64,000 bases of DNA from the NCBI RefSeq assembly GCF_026153455.1, contig NZ_CP110629.1:496001-560000 (forward strand), in the 5' to 3' direction. This stretch comes from Marinimicrobium sp. C6131. GTDB taxonomy: Bacteria > Pseudomonadota > Gammaproteobacteria > Pseudomonadales > Cellvibrionaceae. A program made the position numbers and the translations under genes. The notes under the pieces are model-generated. The model had not been told where the DNA came from. It saw only the letters and a list, made by a program, of their open reading frames with translations, and searched no databases. Below, one piece after another: positions 1 through 10,400 of the stretch; position 1 is the first letter of the stretch, and each line of letters opens with the position of its first letter.

Positions 1-643
1 CCAGGGTGTCACCAAAGCCCAGTTGCGGAATCGGGTTGCCGGTAATCAGGAGACTGATGTAGATCGCGGGCACGGTGTAGGCAAAAATCATCACGCAGTA
101 CTGAGCCACCTGGGTGTAGGTAATGCCCTTCATGCCGCCGAGCACCGCGTAAAAGAACACCACGCCCATGCCGATCAGCACACCCGTGGTCACATCCACT
201 TCCAGGAAGCGGGAGAATACCACGCCGACCCCGCGCATCTGTCCGGCCACATAGGTGAACGACACAAAAATGGCGCACACCACCGCAACGGTGCGAGCCA
301 TCTGCGAGTAGTAGCGATCACCAATGAAATCCGGCACGGTAAACTTGCCAAATTTGCGCAGATAGGGCGCCAGGCACAAGGCCAACAGCACATAACCGCC
401 GGTCCAGCCCATGAGGTAGACGCTACCGTCATAGCCGAGAAAGGCGATCAGGCCGGCCATGGAAATGAAGGAGGCGGCGGACATCCAGTCGGCGGCCGTG
501 GCCATGCCGTTGGCCACCGGATGCACGCCACCGCCGGCAATGTAGAAGTCACCGGTGCTACCGGCCCGGGACCAGACCGCGATGCCAATATAGAGCGCGA
601 AGGTGGCGCCAACCACCAGGTAGATGAGCGTTTGGGCTTCCAT
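1..643 (-). CDS. Sodium:solute symporter, large subunit, C-terminus beyond window
   Basis: About 214 codons read leftward from an ATG at 643 without a stop before the window edge, so the C-terminal part is missing. The translation is strongly hydrophobic with successive membrane helices and short motifs typical of the SSS family (for example MGWTGGYVLLALCLAPYLRK, then a glycine-rich helix with FYAVLGGMKG). It fits the acetate/solute symporter group that travels with a DUF4212 small subunit. A GAGGAG ribosome site lies inside the end of the upstream DUF4212 gene, with only 3 bases between stop and start, so the two are translated as one operon. Family knowledge points to Na+-coupled uptake of a small organic acid at the inner membrane; the substrate cannot be read from this fragment. 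Confidence 0.88.
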   Translation of the reverse strand, partial: MEAQTLIYLVVGATFALYIGIAVWSRAGSTGDFYIAGGGVHPVANGMATAADWMSAASFISMAGLIAFLGYDGSVYLMGWTGGYVLLALCLAPYLRKFGKFTVPDFIGDRYYSQMARTVAVVCAIFVSFTYVAGQMRGVGVVFSRFLEVDVTTGVLIGMGVVFFYAVLGGMKGITYTQVAQYCVMIFAYTVPAIYISLLITGNPIPQLGFGDTL

Positions 644-646
644 GAA

Positions 647-919
647 CTACTCCTCGTCTTCCCGGACACCGAAGCGGCGGTCCAACTGATTCATTTTGTA
701 CACATAGACAAAAATCAGGACCAGAAAGGTGTAGATGGAACCCTGCTGGGCAAACCAGAAGCCCAGTTTGAAGCCACCCATGCGAAATTGATTGAGCCAG
801 TCCACCAGCAGGATGCCCGCACCAAACGAGACCATGAACCAGATGCTGAGCAGCACCGCCAGCAACTTGATGTTCGCCCGCCAATACTCTCTGGCGGCTT
901 CCTTGGACGCAAAAGCCAT
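647..919 (-). CDS. DUF4212 family symporter small subunit
   Basis: A 90-residue protein with two predicted membrane helices (about residues 17-40 and 57-75), separated by a short loop, and a charged C-terminus. The N-terminal pattern YWRANIKLL followed by LVDWLNQFRMGGFKLGFWFA is the signature of the small subunit family that always accompanies a sodium:solute symporter. It lies directly upstream of the symporter gene with 3 bases between them, in the same direction. The role is inferred to be assembly or function of the symporter in the inner membrane. Length and context both match the family; the exact biochemical role is not established by the sequence. Confidence 0.87.
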   Translation of the reverse strand: MAFASKEAAREYWRANIKLLAVLLSIWFMVSFGAGILLVDWLNQFRMGGFKLGFWFAQQGSIYTFLVLIFVYVYKMNQLDRRFGVREDEE

Positions 920-983
920 AGTAAAACTCCGGTTATTATGCTTATCGGTAAGGCTTCAAGTGAAAAGGAAAATAAGGGGCCTG

Positions 984-2048
984 TCAATTCCTGATCGCTG
1001 TAACCTCAAAGCGCAGCACACCGATCATCTGTTGTGCCTCGGTGATCACTTGCACCTGCCAGTCGCCCACCGCACGTTCCGGGAAGTGCCGCTTGTGTGT
1101 CCAGGCTCGATACCCCTCCTTGCGACCTCCCTGAATGTCCAGGGCAATGGTATCGACGATCTCACCGTTCAGACGCCAGACATGGTAAATCCGCTCGTTC
1201 AGTCCCCGTGGTGCCCTTATCGCGGTGTAGGCATATAGACCCTTCTGATGCAACTGGGTTTCGGTCAGTCGTTTGACGCTGTTGCCCGGGCTCTTATCCT
1301 GAATATTGATATCGGTGCTCAGCGCCACCTGAGTCAGCCACAGTGTGGCCGGGGGCACCCAGAGGCGTCCGTACCAGCCTGCCGCGCCGAGAGTGACGAC
1401 CACGCCCACCAGGGCGATGCTGCGCCACCAGCGCCGGGGTGGCAAGGCGCTGATGACACTGGGAATGGCCAGCAGCACGGCGATACCCAACGCCAGCGGG
1501 TAGCTCTGGGCGGTACTCAGATGCAGGATGATGGGCAACGCCGTGAGCATGACCGCAAACAGGGCCAGGGCATGAAAGCCGAGAAACAGCCAGCGCCGTT
1601 GCGCCAGATGGTTGTAATACAGCGGGTCGAGGACCGAGACCAGCGCGGCCGCGCACAGCAGCCCCATAAACAGCGTCTGACCGCTGTTCCAGGTGACCGT
1701 GAAAAAGAAAAAGGGCAGGACGAAAAACAGACTCTCCTGGTGCACCATCTGGGTGATGAAGTGCAGGGCGGGGCGCGGGACTTTCAGCTTAAGCAGGCGC
1801 AGGGCATTTCGGCGCAGTGTGTTCTCGAACATCAGCCAGAGCCAACTGGCCAGCATCAGCACTGCGACCACCTGGGCGAGTGCGGGTTTGCGCTCGACCA
1901 GGACAAAGCTGGCAAGGCCGGACAGAAAGCCTGCCAGCGCCAGCAGTTTGGGATAGCGCTTGAGGAGGGCGATCAGCCTGTCCAGTGCCCGGCGTGACCA
2001 GGTGGGCCGTTCAATGGTCTGTGCGGGTGTCTCGCCGGGTTGTTCCAT
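984..2048 (-). CDS. DUF5924 membrane protein with C-terminal DUF2914 domain
   Basis: A 354-residue protein. The first two thirds are a multi-helix membrane region (roughly residues 30-225, about seven hydrophobic stretches). The last ~110 residues form a soluble domain with the pattern RIYHVWRLNG...W...GDWQVQV, which I recognise as DUF2914, a beta-rich domain of unknown function found outside the membrane. The start ATG at 2048 gives a charged cytoplasmic N-terminus before the first helix. It sits 47 bases downstream of the DUF349 gene and 64 bases upstream of the symporter pair, all leftward, so it may share a transcript with them. No enzymatic motif is visible; function unknown. Confidence 0.75.
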   Translation of the reverse strand: MEQPGETPAQTIERPTWSRRALDRLIALLKRYPKLLALAGFLSGLASFVLVERKPALAQVVAVLMLASWLWLMFENTLRRNALRLLKLKVPRPALHFITQMVHQESLFFVLPFFFFTVTWNSGQTLFMGLLCAAALVSVLDPLYYNHLAQRRWLFLGFHALALFAVMLTALPIILHLSTAQSYPLALGIAVLLAIPSVISALPPRRWWRSIALVGVVVTLGAAGWYGRLWVPPATLWLTQVALSTDINIQDKSPGNSVKRLTETQLHQKGLYAYTAIRAPRGLNERIYHVWRLNGEIVDTIALDIQGGRKEGYRAWTHKRHFPERAVGDWQVQVITEAQQMIGVLRFEVTAIRN

Positions 2049-2095
2049 AAGTATCCGGTTGGTAGCAGCGGCTCAGCATCGGCATGAGTCTGGCA

Positions 2096-4873
2096 TCAGT
2101 GCGGCTGGAAACGCGCCAGCAGTTGGGTGTACTCCGGGTCGGGTACGCCGCCCAGGGCCAACCATTCCATTAGCAGCGACTCCGCCGTGTCGGATGGTTG
2201 ACCCAGTCCCTGCTGTAATTGTTCCATCTGGTAGGCCATGCGGCGCGCCCTGTCGGGTTCGGGGGACTCCTGCCCGGTCGCAATTTCCTTGCGGATGCAC
2301 AACAGACGCAAGGCCTCCAGATTCTCCGCCTGAACCGCTGGCGTCAGGCTGTCAGCCCGTTCCAGGCGCTGGTTCAACAGGGTCTGGCTGTCACCGGGCC
2401 ATTGTTCCACGGCGTCCATGGCGATGCTCGCCTCTTCCCGGGCGGCGGTGGTATCGCCACCCTCGAGGCTGGCCAGCTCGAGTGCACGCACCGCTTCAGC
2501 GGCGTTGAACAGCTGCTGTCGCTGGCGCTCCCTGGCCTGTCGGCGGGCGGCTTTGTGCTGCTCGTCCAGGGATTTGAGAGTCTGGTAAAACGTATCGTTG
2601 AGTGCCTGTGCCCGCTGGCGGGGCAATTCTTTCAGGGCCTGGAATTGGCCCTTGAGTTCCTCAATTCGCGCTCTCTGTGCGCCGGGGCTGTCCAGTGGCT
2701 GCTTTTGCAGCGCCTTGAGTTCATTGATCAGGGATTCCGCTTGCTCGGCCTGGGCCTGGCGCGCCTGATCGGCTGCCTCAAATTCGGCTTGTCGGCGGGC
2801 GAAGATGGCATCGCAATGTTCGCGGAACTGCTTCCACAGCGCTTGATCTTCGCGGGGACGGCACTGACCGACCTGTTTCCACTGGGCCTGAAGGTCTTTC
2901 GCGCCTTCAATGGCCTGGTGCAGATCGCTCTGCTCGCGCAATTGCTCGGCTCGCTGTACCAGTAATTCTTTTTCGGCCCGGTGAGCGTCGTAGGCTTCGC
3001 CCAGCTTGGCGTGCAGTTGATCCATCAGAGGCTCAAAACGCTCCTCCTGGGCTTTGACCGCCTGGCGCGGCACCGGCCAGGCATCGCGCCACTCGCGCCG
3101 TGCCTGCTTGAGGGTGTGCTCGACGTCTTTCCACACCGGGCTGTCCCAGTGATAGCCGTTCAGGTAGAGCTGCACCTGCTCGATCAATTCCTCCCGCTTG
3201 GCCTGGTTGGCTTCGCGCTCTTTGGCCTGTGCCTCGAAGAACTCCTTGCAGGGCTCAAAGGCGCGATGCGAGGCCTCCTGAAACTGGTGCCACAGGTCCT
3301 CGTCGTGATGGGGCACACCCTTGCTGACTTCCCGCCAGTCATCCTGGAGGTGATGAATCTTGCGGGCCAGCTCTTCCGGGTCCATGGTGCTGTGTTCCAG
3401 GGCCTGCATGGAGCGAATGAGCGCCTCTTTCTTGGGAGTGACCGCGAATTCATGCCAGTCGCTCAGCCGTTCGATGGCCTGATCCAGCTCCTCCAACTTG
3501 CTCGCCAGGTGGGCCGGGATATGCTCCAGTGTCTCCCTTTTTTCCTGGCTGGCGCGATGCAGTCCCCGCGCCCGCCGTACCTGGCCGCGCTGCGCCGCGC
3601 TCAGTCCCTGGCGCACCAGCCCCTCGACCTCGCGGATGTGTTTACGCTGTGATTGCTCTTTGGTTTTCTCTTGTTGGTCCAGTTCATTGAGGGCCCTCAT
3701 CGCCTCCAGGACGGGCGTTGGCCGTTCGTTTTCCGGCCACTGGCGGGCGGTTTTGACCAGTTGTTTGAGTACTTTGCGGGCGTCAGCACGCTGCTCCGGT
3801 TGAGCCAGTTGTGGCGTCCAGTGTGTCAGGGTGCCGTGCTCACGCAGCAGCGCCAGTAGCTCGGTCAACTGACTGATCTGGCGCTCCAGTGATTCTCGGT
3901 CACGCTTGGGTAGGGCTGCGGGTTCCAGGGCATTCAGCGACTCGCCGGCCACACGAACCCGCTCGGTCCAGTGGTCGTTTTGCAGTGCGTCGCTGTCGGC
4001 GGTGTACAACGCGGCGCCCAGCTCCGTGAGTTGAGTGTGAAGTTCGGTGAGCCGGGATTGTGCTTCAGTCTGACGTGCCTGTTCGGCTTCTTCGCGGGCC
4101 GCCAGTTGGGCCTGCAGCTCGGCTCGTTCGGCCTGTTTGTTGCGGTATCCGTCCAGTGCCTGTTGGTAGCGTTGGGCGAGCGCGTCCGCAGGGGGAATGG
4201 GCAGGGCGGTCCAATCCTGATGCAGCTTGTCGAGCTTGGCATCGAACAGAGGATCCTGCTCGGTTCGCAGCAGTTGCTCGAGCTTCTCACAAATCACCAG
4301 AGCCTGGGCTTCGGCCTCGGCACGCCGGGCGTCCTCTGCCTTGAAGGCCTCCAGGCGCTGTTTGGCGAGCTTATACACGGTTTTGTCCCGGCCCTGAGCC
4401 GCTTTTTGCAGTTTTTCCAGCTCGGGGCGGGTAGTGATTTTCTCGGCCGCCGCCCGGCGGATCTGGATACTGGCACCGTTCACCGCCAGTTCCAGCAACA
4501 ATTCGGGTTCATTGATCTGTTCGAGTACGGCCTGGCCGGCCCGGGAGGAGTAGCTGCTCAGAGCCAGCAACTGGGCCTCATCGGACACCGCTTTGGACAG
4601 TTCTTCCAGACTCAAGTGCTCTTCTTCCAGTAATTGGCCGATGCGCTTGCGCGCGGCCTGCTGCAGCCGGCCATTGCCATCACCGAGCGAGAGGTTGAGC
4701 AGGGTCTGGTTGTAGCTCAGGTGATTCAGGGCCGCTTCGCGCAGGGCTTCCTGGGTGTCGCTCTGTACCAGCGCCAGCAATTCCGACTCGGGGCGGTTTT
4801 CCAGCGCCTTGATCTGCTCGTCCAGAGAGGGTTGCTTGTTGCGGGAACCAAATAGTCGCTTTAGTGGTGACAT
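2096..4873 (-). CDS. DUF349 repeat protein, long alpha-helical coiled coil
   Basis: A 925-residue protein almost wholly made of charged helices rich in E, Q, A, R and L. Several tandem DUF349 units are visible, each with a WK or DW motif near a helix end (for example LQDDWREVSKG, LKQARREWRDAWPVP, LQAQWKQVGQCRPREDQALW). The N-terminus has HEAT-like short helices. No signal peptide or membrane helix is present, so it should be cytoplasmic. DUF349 proteins are widespread in gammaproteobacteria but have no settled function; a structural or nucleic-acid-associated role is only a guess. It is followed at 47 bases by the DUF5924 gene in the same direction. Confidence 0.85.
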   Translation of the reverse strand: MSPLKRLFGSRNKQPSLDEQIKALENRPESELLALVQSDTQEALREAALNHLSYNQTLLNLSLGDGNGRLQQAARKRIGQLLEEEHLSLEELSKAVSDEAQLLALSSYSSRAGQAVLEQINEPELLLELAVNGASIQIRRAAAEKITTRPELEKLQKAAQGRDKTVYKLAKQRLEAFKAEDARRAEAEAQALVICEKLEQLLRTEQDPLFDAKLDKLHQDWTALPIPPADALAQRYQQALDGYRNKQAERAELQAQLAAREEAEQARQTEAQSRLTELHTQLTELGAALYTADSDALQNDHWTERVRVAGESLNALEPAALPKRDRESLERQISQLTELLALLREHGTLTHWTPQLAQPEQRADARKVLKQLVKTARQWPENERPTPVLEAMRALNELDQQEKTKEQSQRKHIREVEGLVRQGLSAAQRGQVRRARGLHRASQEKRETLEHIPAHLASKLEELDQAIERLSDWHEFAVTPKKEALIRSMQALEHSTMDPEELARKIHHLQDDWREVSKGVPHHDEDLWHQFQEASHRAFEPCKEFFEAQAKEREANQAKREELIEQVQLYLNGYHWDSPVWKDVEHTLKQARREWRDAWPVPRQAVKAQEERFEPLMDQLHAKLGEAYDAHRAEKELLVQRAEQLREQSDLHQAIEGAKDLQAQWKQVGQCRPREDQALWKQFREHCDAIFARRQAEFEAADQARQAQAEQAESLINELKALQKQPLDSPGAQRARIEELKGQFQALKELPRQRAQALNDTFYQTLKSLDEQHKAARRQARERQRQQLFNAAEAVRALELASLEGGDTTAAREEASIAMDAVEQWPGDSQTLLNQRLERADSLTPAVQAENLEALRLLCIRKEIATGQESPEPDRARRMAYQMEQLQQGLGQPSDTAESLLMEWLALGGVPDPEYTQLLARFQPH

Positions 4874-4929
4874 AAGAGTACAGGCTCGTCTGGGAAGTTC
4901 TTGGTTATTGTACGCCGTAGGGCGTGTCG

Positions 4930-6036
4930 TCAGTCCTGAATCAACCCGTACTGGCTGCGCAGCGTGTCGATAATCTCCGCCCTCGGATTGTCCGACAGCG
5001 TCAGCGGGCGGCCAATGATTTTCTCTGCAAGACCCACATAGGTATCGGACACGCGCATCATCACCGCCCGGGGCAGTTCGGTCTGCTCGGCCAGTGCGGT
5101 CCGCTCGTCCATACGGCTTTTATCCAGCAGCACGTCCGGATCTTCGAAGTAGTGTAGCAACTCTTGCCGGAAGGCTTCTTTGGACTGCTCGACAACTTTG
5201 CCCTCCCGATACCGGGCACCGTCCCAGATACGGGATGAGTCCGGCGTGCCGACTTCGTCCATATAGATCAGCTTTTCCTGACCCTCGGCATCGCGGACAT
5301 AGCCAAACTCAAATTTGGTGTCGACGAAGATCTGGTCGATTTTGGCCAGATCGTCGCTGATCACCCCAAAGCCCTCTTTGAGCAACCGCTCGTACGCGTC
5401 GATATCGCCCGGTGAGCGAAAGTTGAAGGCCTGATAGTGGCGCTCCAGATCGGCGCGGCTGATGTTGACGTCATCCGCTTCCGGCACACCGTCCAGCCCC
5501 TTGAGAATGCCTTTGGTGGAGGGGGTGATCAGCAGCTCGGGCAGCTTCTGGTCCCGCTCCAGTCCGTCGGGCAGGGTGATGCCACAGAAAGTGCGCTCGC
5601 CCTTGGCGTAGGCGCGCCACATGGAGCCGGTGATGTACTGGCGGCAGATGGCCTCGATCATCACCGGCTGGGCTTTCTGCACGATCCACACCAGGGGATG
5701 GGGGATATCCAGAATGTGGCTGTCGGCCAGCCCTTCCTCGCGAAAGCGCTGAAACCAGTGATTGGAAATGGCATTCAGCGCCGCGCCCTTGCCGGGTACG
5801 CCATTCATGCCGCCTTCACCTTTCCAGAGGCATTCGAAGGCGGAAATCCGGTCACTGATGACCATGATGGCCAGGGGGGTATCCGGGGCGACCGGGTAGC
5901 CCTTTTCCCGGATCAGGCGCTCGCTGTCGGCGGCGGTGAGCCAGTAAACCGAGCGGACCTTGCCGCTGTGTACGGGCCGGTCGGTCCGGATGGGAAGGTC
6001 ATTGTTTACTGCCAGTACTGAGTCCGCAAGCCGCAT
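4930..6036 (-). CDS. purC: Phosphoribosylaminoimidazole-succinocarboxamide synthase, long form
   Basis: SAICAR synthetase, which joins aspartate to CAIR using ATP in de novo purine synthesis, in the cytoplasm. The protein is about 368 residues, the long form known from Vibrio rather than the ~237-residue E. coli form. I chose the ATG at 6036 because the translation then begins MRLADSVLAVNNDLPIRTDR, which matches the family N-terminus; an in-frame start 27 bases earlier adds unrelated residues. Diagnostic segments are GKVRSVYWL near the N-terminus, a lysine-rich nucleotide region and VDTKFEFGYV in the catalytic domain. It is a single leftward gene, followed by the DUF349 gene 56 bases on. Confidence 0.95.
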   Translation of the reverse strand: MRLADSVLAVNNDLPIRTDRPVHSGKVRSVYWLTAADSERLIREKGYPVAPDTPLAIMVISDRISAFECLWKGEGGMNGVPGKGAALNAISNHWFQRFREEGLADSHILDIPHPLVWIVQKAQPVMIEAICRQYITGSMWRAYAKGERTFCGITLPDGLERDQKLPELLITPSTKGILKGLDGVPEADDVNISRADLERHYQAFNFRSPGDIDAYERLLKEGFGVISDDLAKIDQIFVDTKFEFGYVRDAEGQEKLIYMDEVGTPDSSRIWDGARYREGKVVEQSKEAFRQELLHYFEDPDVLLDKSRMDERTALAEQTELPRAVMMRVSDTYVGLAEKIIGRPLTLSDNPRAEIIDTLRSQYGLIQD

Positions 6037-6166
6037 AGTCGAAGATCCGAAAGTCCGCCGCACACGTCAGGCTGCGTGCGCTGAAATAGTCCAGGGCGCC
6101 GGGCCGCGCCAAACGCCGGATGATAGCAGATTTACGGGGTAGAGGCAGGTGGCCTTGGGGGTGGGG

Positions 6167-6208
6167 GTAACGGCGGATAAGCGCGTAAGCGCGCATCCGC
6201 CGTCACCA
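6167..6208. repeat. Small GCGGAT-type intergenic hairpin repeat
   Basis: Positions 6170-6178 (ACGGCGGAT) pair exactly with 6195-6203 (ATCCGCCGT); between them a GCGC-rich segment adds a second small stem. A related but imperfect copy lies at 10693-10730 and a shorter variant at 27397-27420. It falls between purC and the LLM oxidoreductase gene. It has no T-run, so it is not an ordinary terminator. Similar GCGGATAAGCG-type hairpins are scattered in many proteobacterial genomes. Confidence 0.6.
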
Positions 6209-6211
6209 CTA

Positions 6212-7210
6212 TCAATCGCGGCGCCGTAATTCGGAGAGTATTTTCAGTGCGTGCACACGCGCCGCCGGTTCATAAACATCAATCGTAAACATAAACTCAT
6301 CAATGGGCAGCTCCCGGCACAGAGCCTCCAGACCCTCACGAACGGTCTCTGGCCCACCGACCACCGCCAGGCTCAGGAAGTCCTTCACGGCGGCCTCCTC
6401 CTCGGGCGACCACAGCGGCGTCATATCCTCCACCGGCGGCTTCAGCCACAGCGGCTGGCCGCGCAAAAGCGCCAGAATGCGTTGATGGCTGGTCGTGGCC
6501 AGGTAACGCGCTTCGGCATCGGTGTCCGCCGCAATCAGTGGAATACCCAGGATGGCGTACGGTTTGTCCAATACCCCGGAAGGCTGAAAATTTTCCCGGT
6601 AGACATGCAAGGCCTCGCGCACCAGGCGCGGGGCGAAGTGACCGGCGAAGGCGTAGGGCAGGCCTTTCTGTGCGGCGAGTTGGGCGCTGAACAGGCTGGA
6701 GCCCAGTAACCAGATGGGCACTTCGGTGCCGGCGCCGGGAATGGCCTTGAGTTTCTGGCCGGGTTTCAGGGGCGCGAGCAGTTGCTGTAGTAATCCGACA
6801 TCCTGCGGAAAGTCGTCGGCGGAACGCATATCCCGGCGCAGGGCGCGCATGGTGATGGCGTCGGTGCCGGGCGCGCGGCCCAGGCCCAGTTCGATGCGCC
6901 CCGGGTAGAGGCTGGCGAGGGTCCCAAATTGTTCGGCGATCACCAGAGGCGGGTGGTTGGGCAGCATGATGCCGCCGGAGCCGACCTTGATGCGTTCGGT
7001 ACCGCCGGCGATGTGGCCGATCAACACGGCGGTGGCGGAGCTGGCAATGCCTTCCATGTTGTGGTGTTCGGCGAGCCAGAAGCGTTCGAAGCCGAGCTCG
7101 TCCGCTTTTTGGGCGTAGCGAAGCGTGTCCCGCAACGTTTCAGTGATGGAGCCGTCTTCTCTGACCGAAGCGAGTTCGAGTAGCGAGAATGTCTTTTCCT
7201 GGAGCAGCAT
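6212..7210 (-). CDS. LLM-class flavin-dependent oxidoreductase (luciferase-like)
   Basis: A 332-residue cytoplasmic protein of the bacterial luciferase superfamily. Visible family features are the N-terminal strand and helix ending in FERFWLAEHHNMEG, the segment GGIMLPNHPPLVIAEQFGTL, and LYPGRIELGLGRAPG, all typical of the YhbW-like FMN-dependent monooxygenase subgroup. These enzymes fold as TIM barrels and use reduced FMN supplied by a reductase; the substrate here is unknown. The ATG at 7210 is at the natural N-terminus of the family. It is a single gene: upstream lies hairpin element A and then ydiJ, which reads in the same direction. Confidence 0.88.
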   Translation of the reverse strand: MLLQEKTFSLLELASVREDGSITETLRDTLRYAQKADELGFERFWLAEHHNMEGIASSATAVLIGHIAGGTERIKVGSGGIMLPNHPPLVIAEQFGTLASLYPGRIELGLGRAPGTDAITMRALRRDMRSADDFPQDVGLLQQLLAPLKPGQKLKAIPGAGTEVPIWLLGSSLFSAQLAAQKGLPYAFAGHFAPRLVREALHVYRENFQPSGVLDKPYAILGIPLIAADTDAEARYLATTSHQRILALLRGQPLWLKPPVEDMTPLWSPEEEAAVKDFLSLAVVGGPETVREGLEALCRELPIDEFMFTIDVYEPAARVHALKILSELRRRD

Positions 7211-7249
7211 ACATCGTCTCCGAATCAGTGAGGCTTAATCGTCTCGTCC

Positions 7250-7369
7250 GGTCCGGGAAGGGGGAAGCCCTTTCAAGACACGCCGTAAACCCATCCCTGG
7301 GGGCTCGGATCGCGGGTCCCCCGCTCTACGGTCTTGAAAGGGCTTCCCCCTCCCCGGACCTCAGTAGCA
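7250..7369 (+). repeat. Long hairpin element A (conserved core, locus-specific arms)
   Basis: Left arm 7250-7279 pairs with right arm 7331-7360 over 30 bases with one mismatch. The loop carries the family core CGCCGTRAAYMCRTCCCTG followed by GGGGCT at 7281-7305. The left arm ends GAC and the right arm begins GTC, as in the other copies. A 10-base box CTCAGTAGCA (7360-7369) follows the right arm. The element lies between ydiJ and the LLM gene. There is no T-run after the stem. Confidence 0.85.
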
Positions 7370-7411
7370 CGAATCCAACCGCAGCACTCCACGACGAAGC
7401 GCCATACCACG

Positions 7412-10400
7412 TCACATCTGCGCCAACAACACCTGCACAGGATGGGGAATGGCGACATCGTCAATGCGTTTCACCTGAGAGCGACAGGAGTAACCGGTGG
7501 CCGTCAGTTTTCCCTCGTGTTCCGGATTTGCCACGACCTCAGACCAGGATAGACCATAAATTTTCTTCGACGTCTCGACGTTGCTGGCCTCGTGACCGTA
7601 AGTGCCCGCCATGCCGCAGCAACCCGTGTCGATGACCGTCAGGGTCTGTCCCAAGGCACCGAACACCGCCTGCCAATCCTTGATCGACCCGGCCGCGTTG
7701 GTTTTTTCCGTGCAGTGGGCCAACAGGGAATAATCGCCCGGCTGCAGCAAATCCGCGCGCGCTTCGAGCTGCGCTTTCTGCTGAGCCAGCCACTCCTGCA
7801 ACAACGCCACCTCCGGCGCCTCTTTGCCCAACACCGTCTGGTATTCGCTGCGATAGGCGAGCGTCATGGACGGCTCCAGCCCCACCAGGGGAATACCACT
7901 GCGGGCGAGGTCGTTCAGGTGCTCAGCGTTTTTCACCGCCGCCTTGGCGAAGGGGCCGAGGAAACCGTGGACGTGGAGTGGTTTGCCATTGGGTTTGAAA
8001 GGCGCTACCAGCGGCGTGAAGCCCAGCTTGGTGAGCAGATCGAGACTGTCCAATACCAGGCCGGTTTCAAAGTAGCTGGTAAAGGCGTCCTGCACCAGAA
8101 TCACCGCTTTATCCCGCTGCTCCTGAGTGAGCGCGGCGATGTTCTGGGCGCTGGCGTAGCGGATCTTGCGCGTCTGCAATGCATTGTCCAGAGAGATGCC
8201 GGTAAGCAGCGGGCTGTCCACCATACCGGCCACTTTGGCCATGAGGGCCTGCATAAACCGGGGTTTCATCAGGCCGTTGTACAACCAGGGCACCTTGGCC
8301 AAGGTGGGTACCATAAACTCCAGGCCGCCGATGAAGTAGTCTTTCAGCGGCCGCAGGTAGCGGCCGTAATACAGCTCCAGAAATTTGCTGCGGAAACTGG
8401 GTACATCCACCTTGATGGGGCACTGACCGGTGCAGGACTTGCAGGCCAGACAGCCCATCATGGACTCGTGGACTTCGTGGGAAAAGTCGTATTCGCCGCG
8501 CTTTTTGCCAATGGTGTTCTTGATGCGCGTCGGCAGACTCAACAGGAACGACTGCTGGCGCGCCGCTTCGGATTCCTCGATCGCGTTCACGTCCCGCTCG
8601 CTCAATTGCTTGAGCCACTCGCGCACCAGTGAGGCCCGGCCTTTGGGGGTGTGGGTGCGCAGGCGTGTGCCTTTCCATGAGGGGCACATGGCGTCGTTCG
8701 GGTTCCAGTTGTGGCACTGGCCGTTGCCGTTGCAGTGCATGCCTTCGCTGTAACCGTCCCAGACCTGCACCGGAATTTTCCGATCCTGCTGACCGCGGGT
8801 GGTCACCCCGTCGATTTTGAGCAGTTCCAGCTCCGGCGCGGGCGTGGCGACTTTACCCGGGTTCAACTGGTTGCGCGGATCGAACGCAGCTTTAAGACGC
8901 TGCAGCTGCGGGTAGAGCTCGCCGAAAAATTCCGGTGCGTATTCGGCGCGCACGCCCTTGCCGTGTTCGCCCCACAGCAGACCTTTGTACTTTTTGACCA
9001 GCGCGACCACCTGGTCGGTGATCGGGCGGATCTGGGCGGCCTGTTCCGGGTCCTTCATGTCGATGGCGGGGCGCACGTGCAGCACGCCCGCGTCCACATG
9101 GCCGAACATGCCGTAGGTCATGCCGCGCTCATCCAGAAGTTGGCGGAATTCCATAATGAAGTCGGCCAGGTTCTCCGGCGGCACGGCGGTATCTTCCACA
9201 AAGGGAATCGGGCGCGCTTCACCCTCGGCGTTGCCCAGCAGGCCCACGGATTTTTTACGCATGGCCCAGATTTTCGCGACGGACGCCGAGCCCCAGGCGA
9301 GGCTGTAACCCAGACGGCCTTTACTGACATCGGTATCGGCATCCAACTGGTCGGTCAGCGCTTTGACCGCCTGTTCCAGCTCTTCTTCGCTGTCGGCGGT
9401 GTACTCCACCAGGTTGATGCCCTGAATCGGCTCGCCGTTCTCGGCGGGCGGGAAGAACTCGGACACGCTGTGCCAGACGATGTCGTTCATCGCCAGGTTG
9501 AGTACCTTCGAGTCCACGGTTTCAATGGCGGTGGGCTCGGCTTTCATCAGCTCGGTGGCATCGCGCAATGCCGCGTTGAAGTCCCGGTAGTTAACGTTCA
9601 CCAACGCGGAGACCTTCGGGATGGGCAGCAGGTTGAGCCTGGCCTCGGCGATAAAGCCCAGGGTGCCCTCGCTGCCGCAGAGCACGCTGTTCAGATCAAA
9701 GCGACCTTCGGGCGTGCGCACATGGGCAAAATCGTAGCCGGTCAGGCAGCGATTGAGCTTGGGAAATTTGGCGTCGATCAATTCGGCGTGGTCGGTGTGA
9801 ATCTGGTTGAGCGTCTTGTGCACCTCGCCCACGCGATCCCCGCGCTGGCTGACCTCGGTCAGCTCGGCGTCGTCCATGGGACGGGAGGTCCAGTCGCTGC
9901 CGTCGAGCAATACGGTGCGCAACTCCAGTACATGATCCCGGGTTTTGCCATAGCGGCAGGACCCCTGGCCGGAGGCGTCGGTGTTGATCATGCCACCAAT
10001 GGTGGCCCGGTTGCTGGTGGACAGGTCCGGGGCAAAGAACAGGCCGTGGGGTTTGAGGGCCGCGTTCAACTGGTCTTTCACCACGCCGCACTGCACCCGC
10101 GCCCAGCGCTCCTCGATGTTGATTTCGAGGATCTGGTTCATGTACCTGGAGGTATCCACCACCAGCCCGTCGGTGAGAGACTGGCCATTGGTGCCGGTGC
10201 CGCCGCCGCGGGGGCTCAAGACGATGTCCTGATAATCGGGTTGATCGCTGAGCCGGGCCAGGATCACCAGGTCGTCTACGTTTTTGGGGTAGATGACGCC
10301 CTGGGGCAGGACCTGGTAGATGGAGTTGTCGGTGGCCAACACGGTGCGGTTGGCGTAGTCCGGGTTCAGGTCGCCCTGGAAGTCGGACGCCCGCAGGGCC

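Noticed and set aside
23..994. Histidine-rich rightward open frame over the symporter genes
   Set aside because: Antisense to two well-supported genes in one operon; composition is that of a shadow frame.
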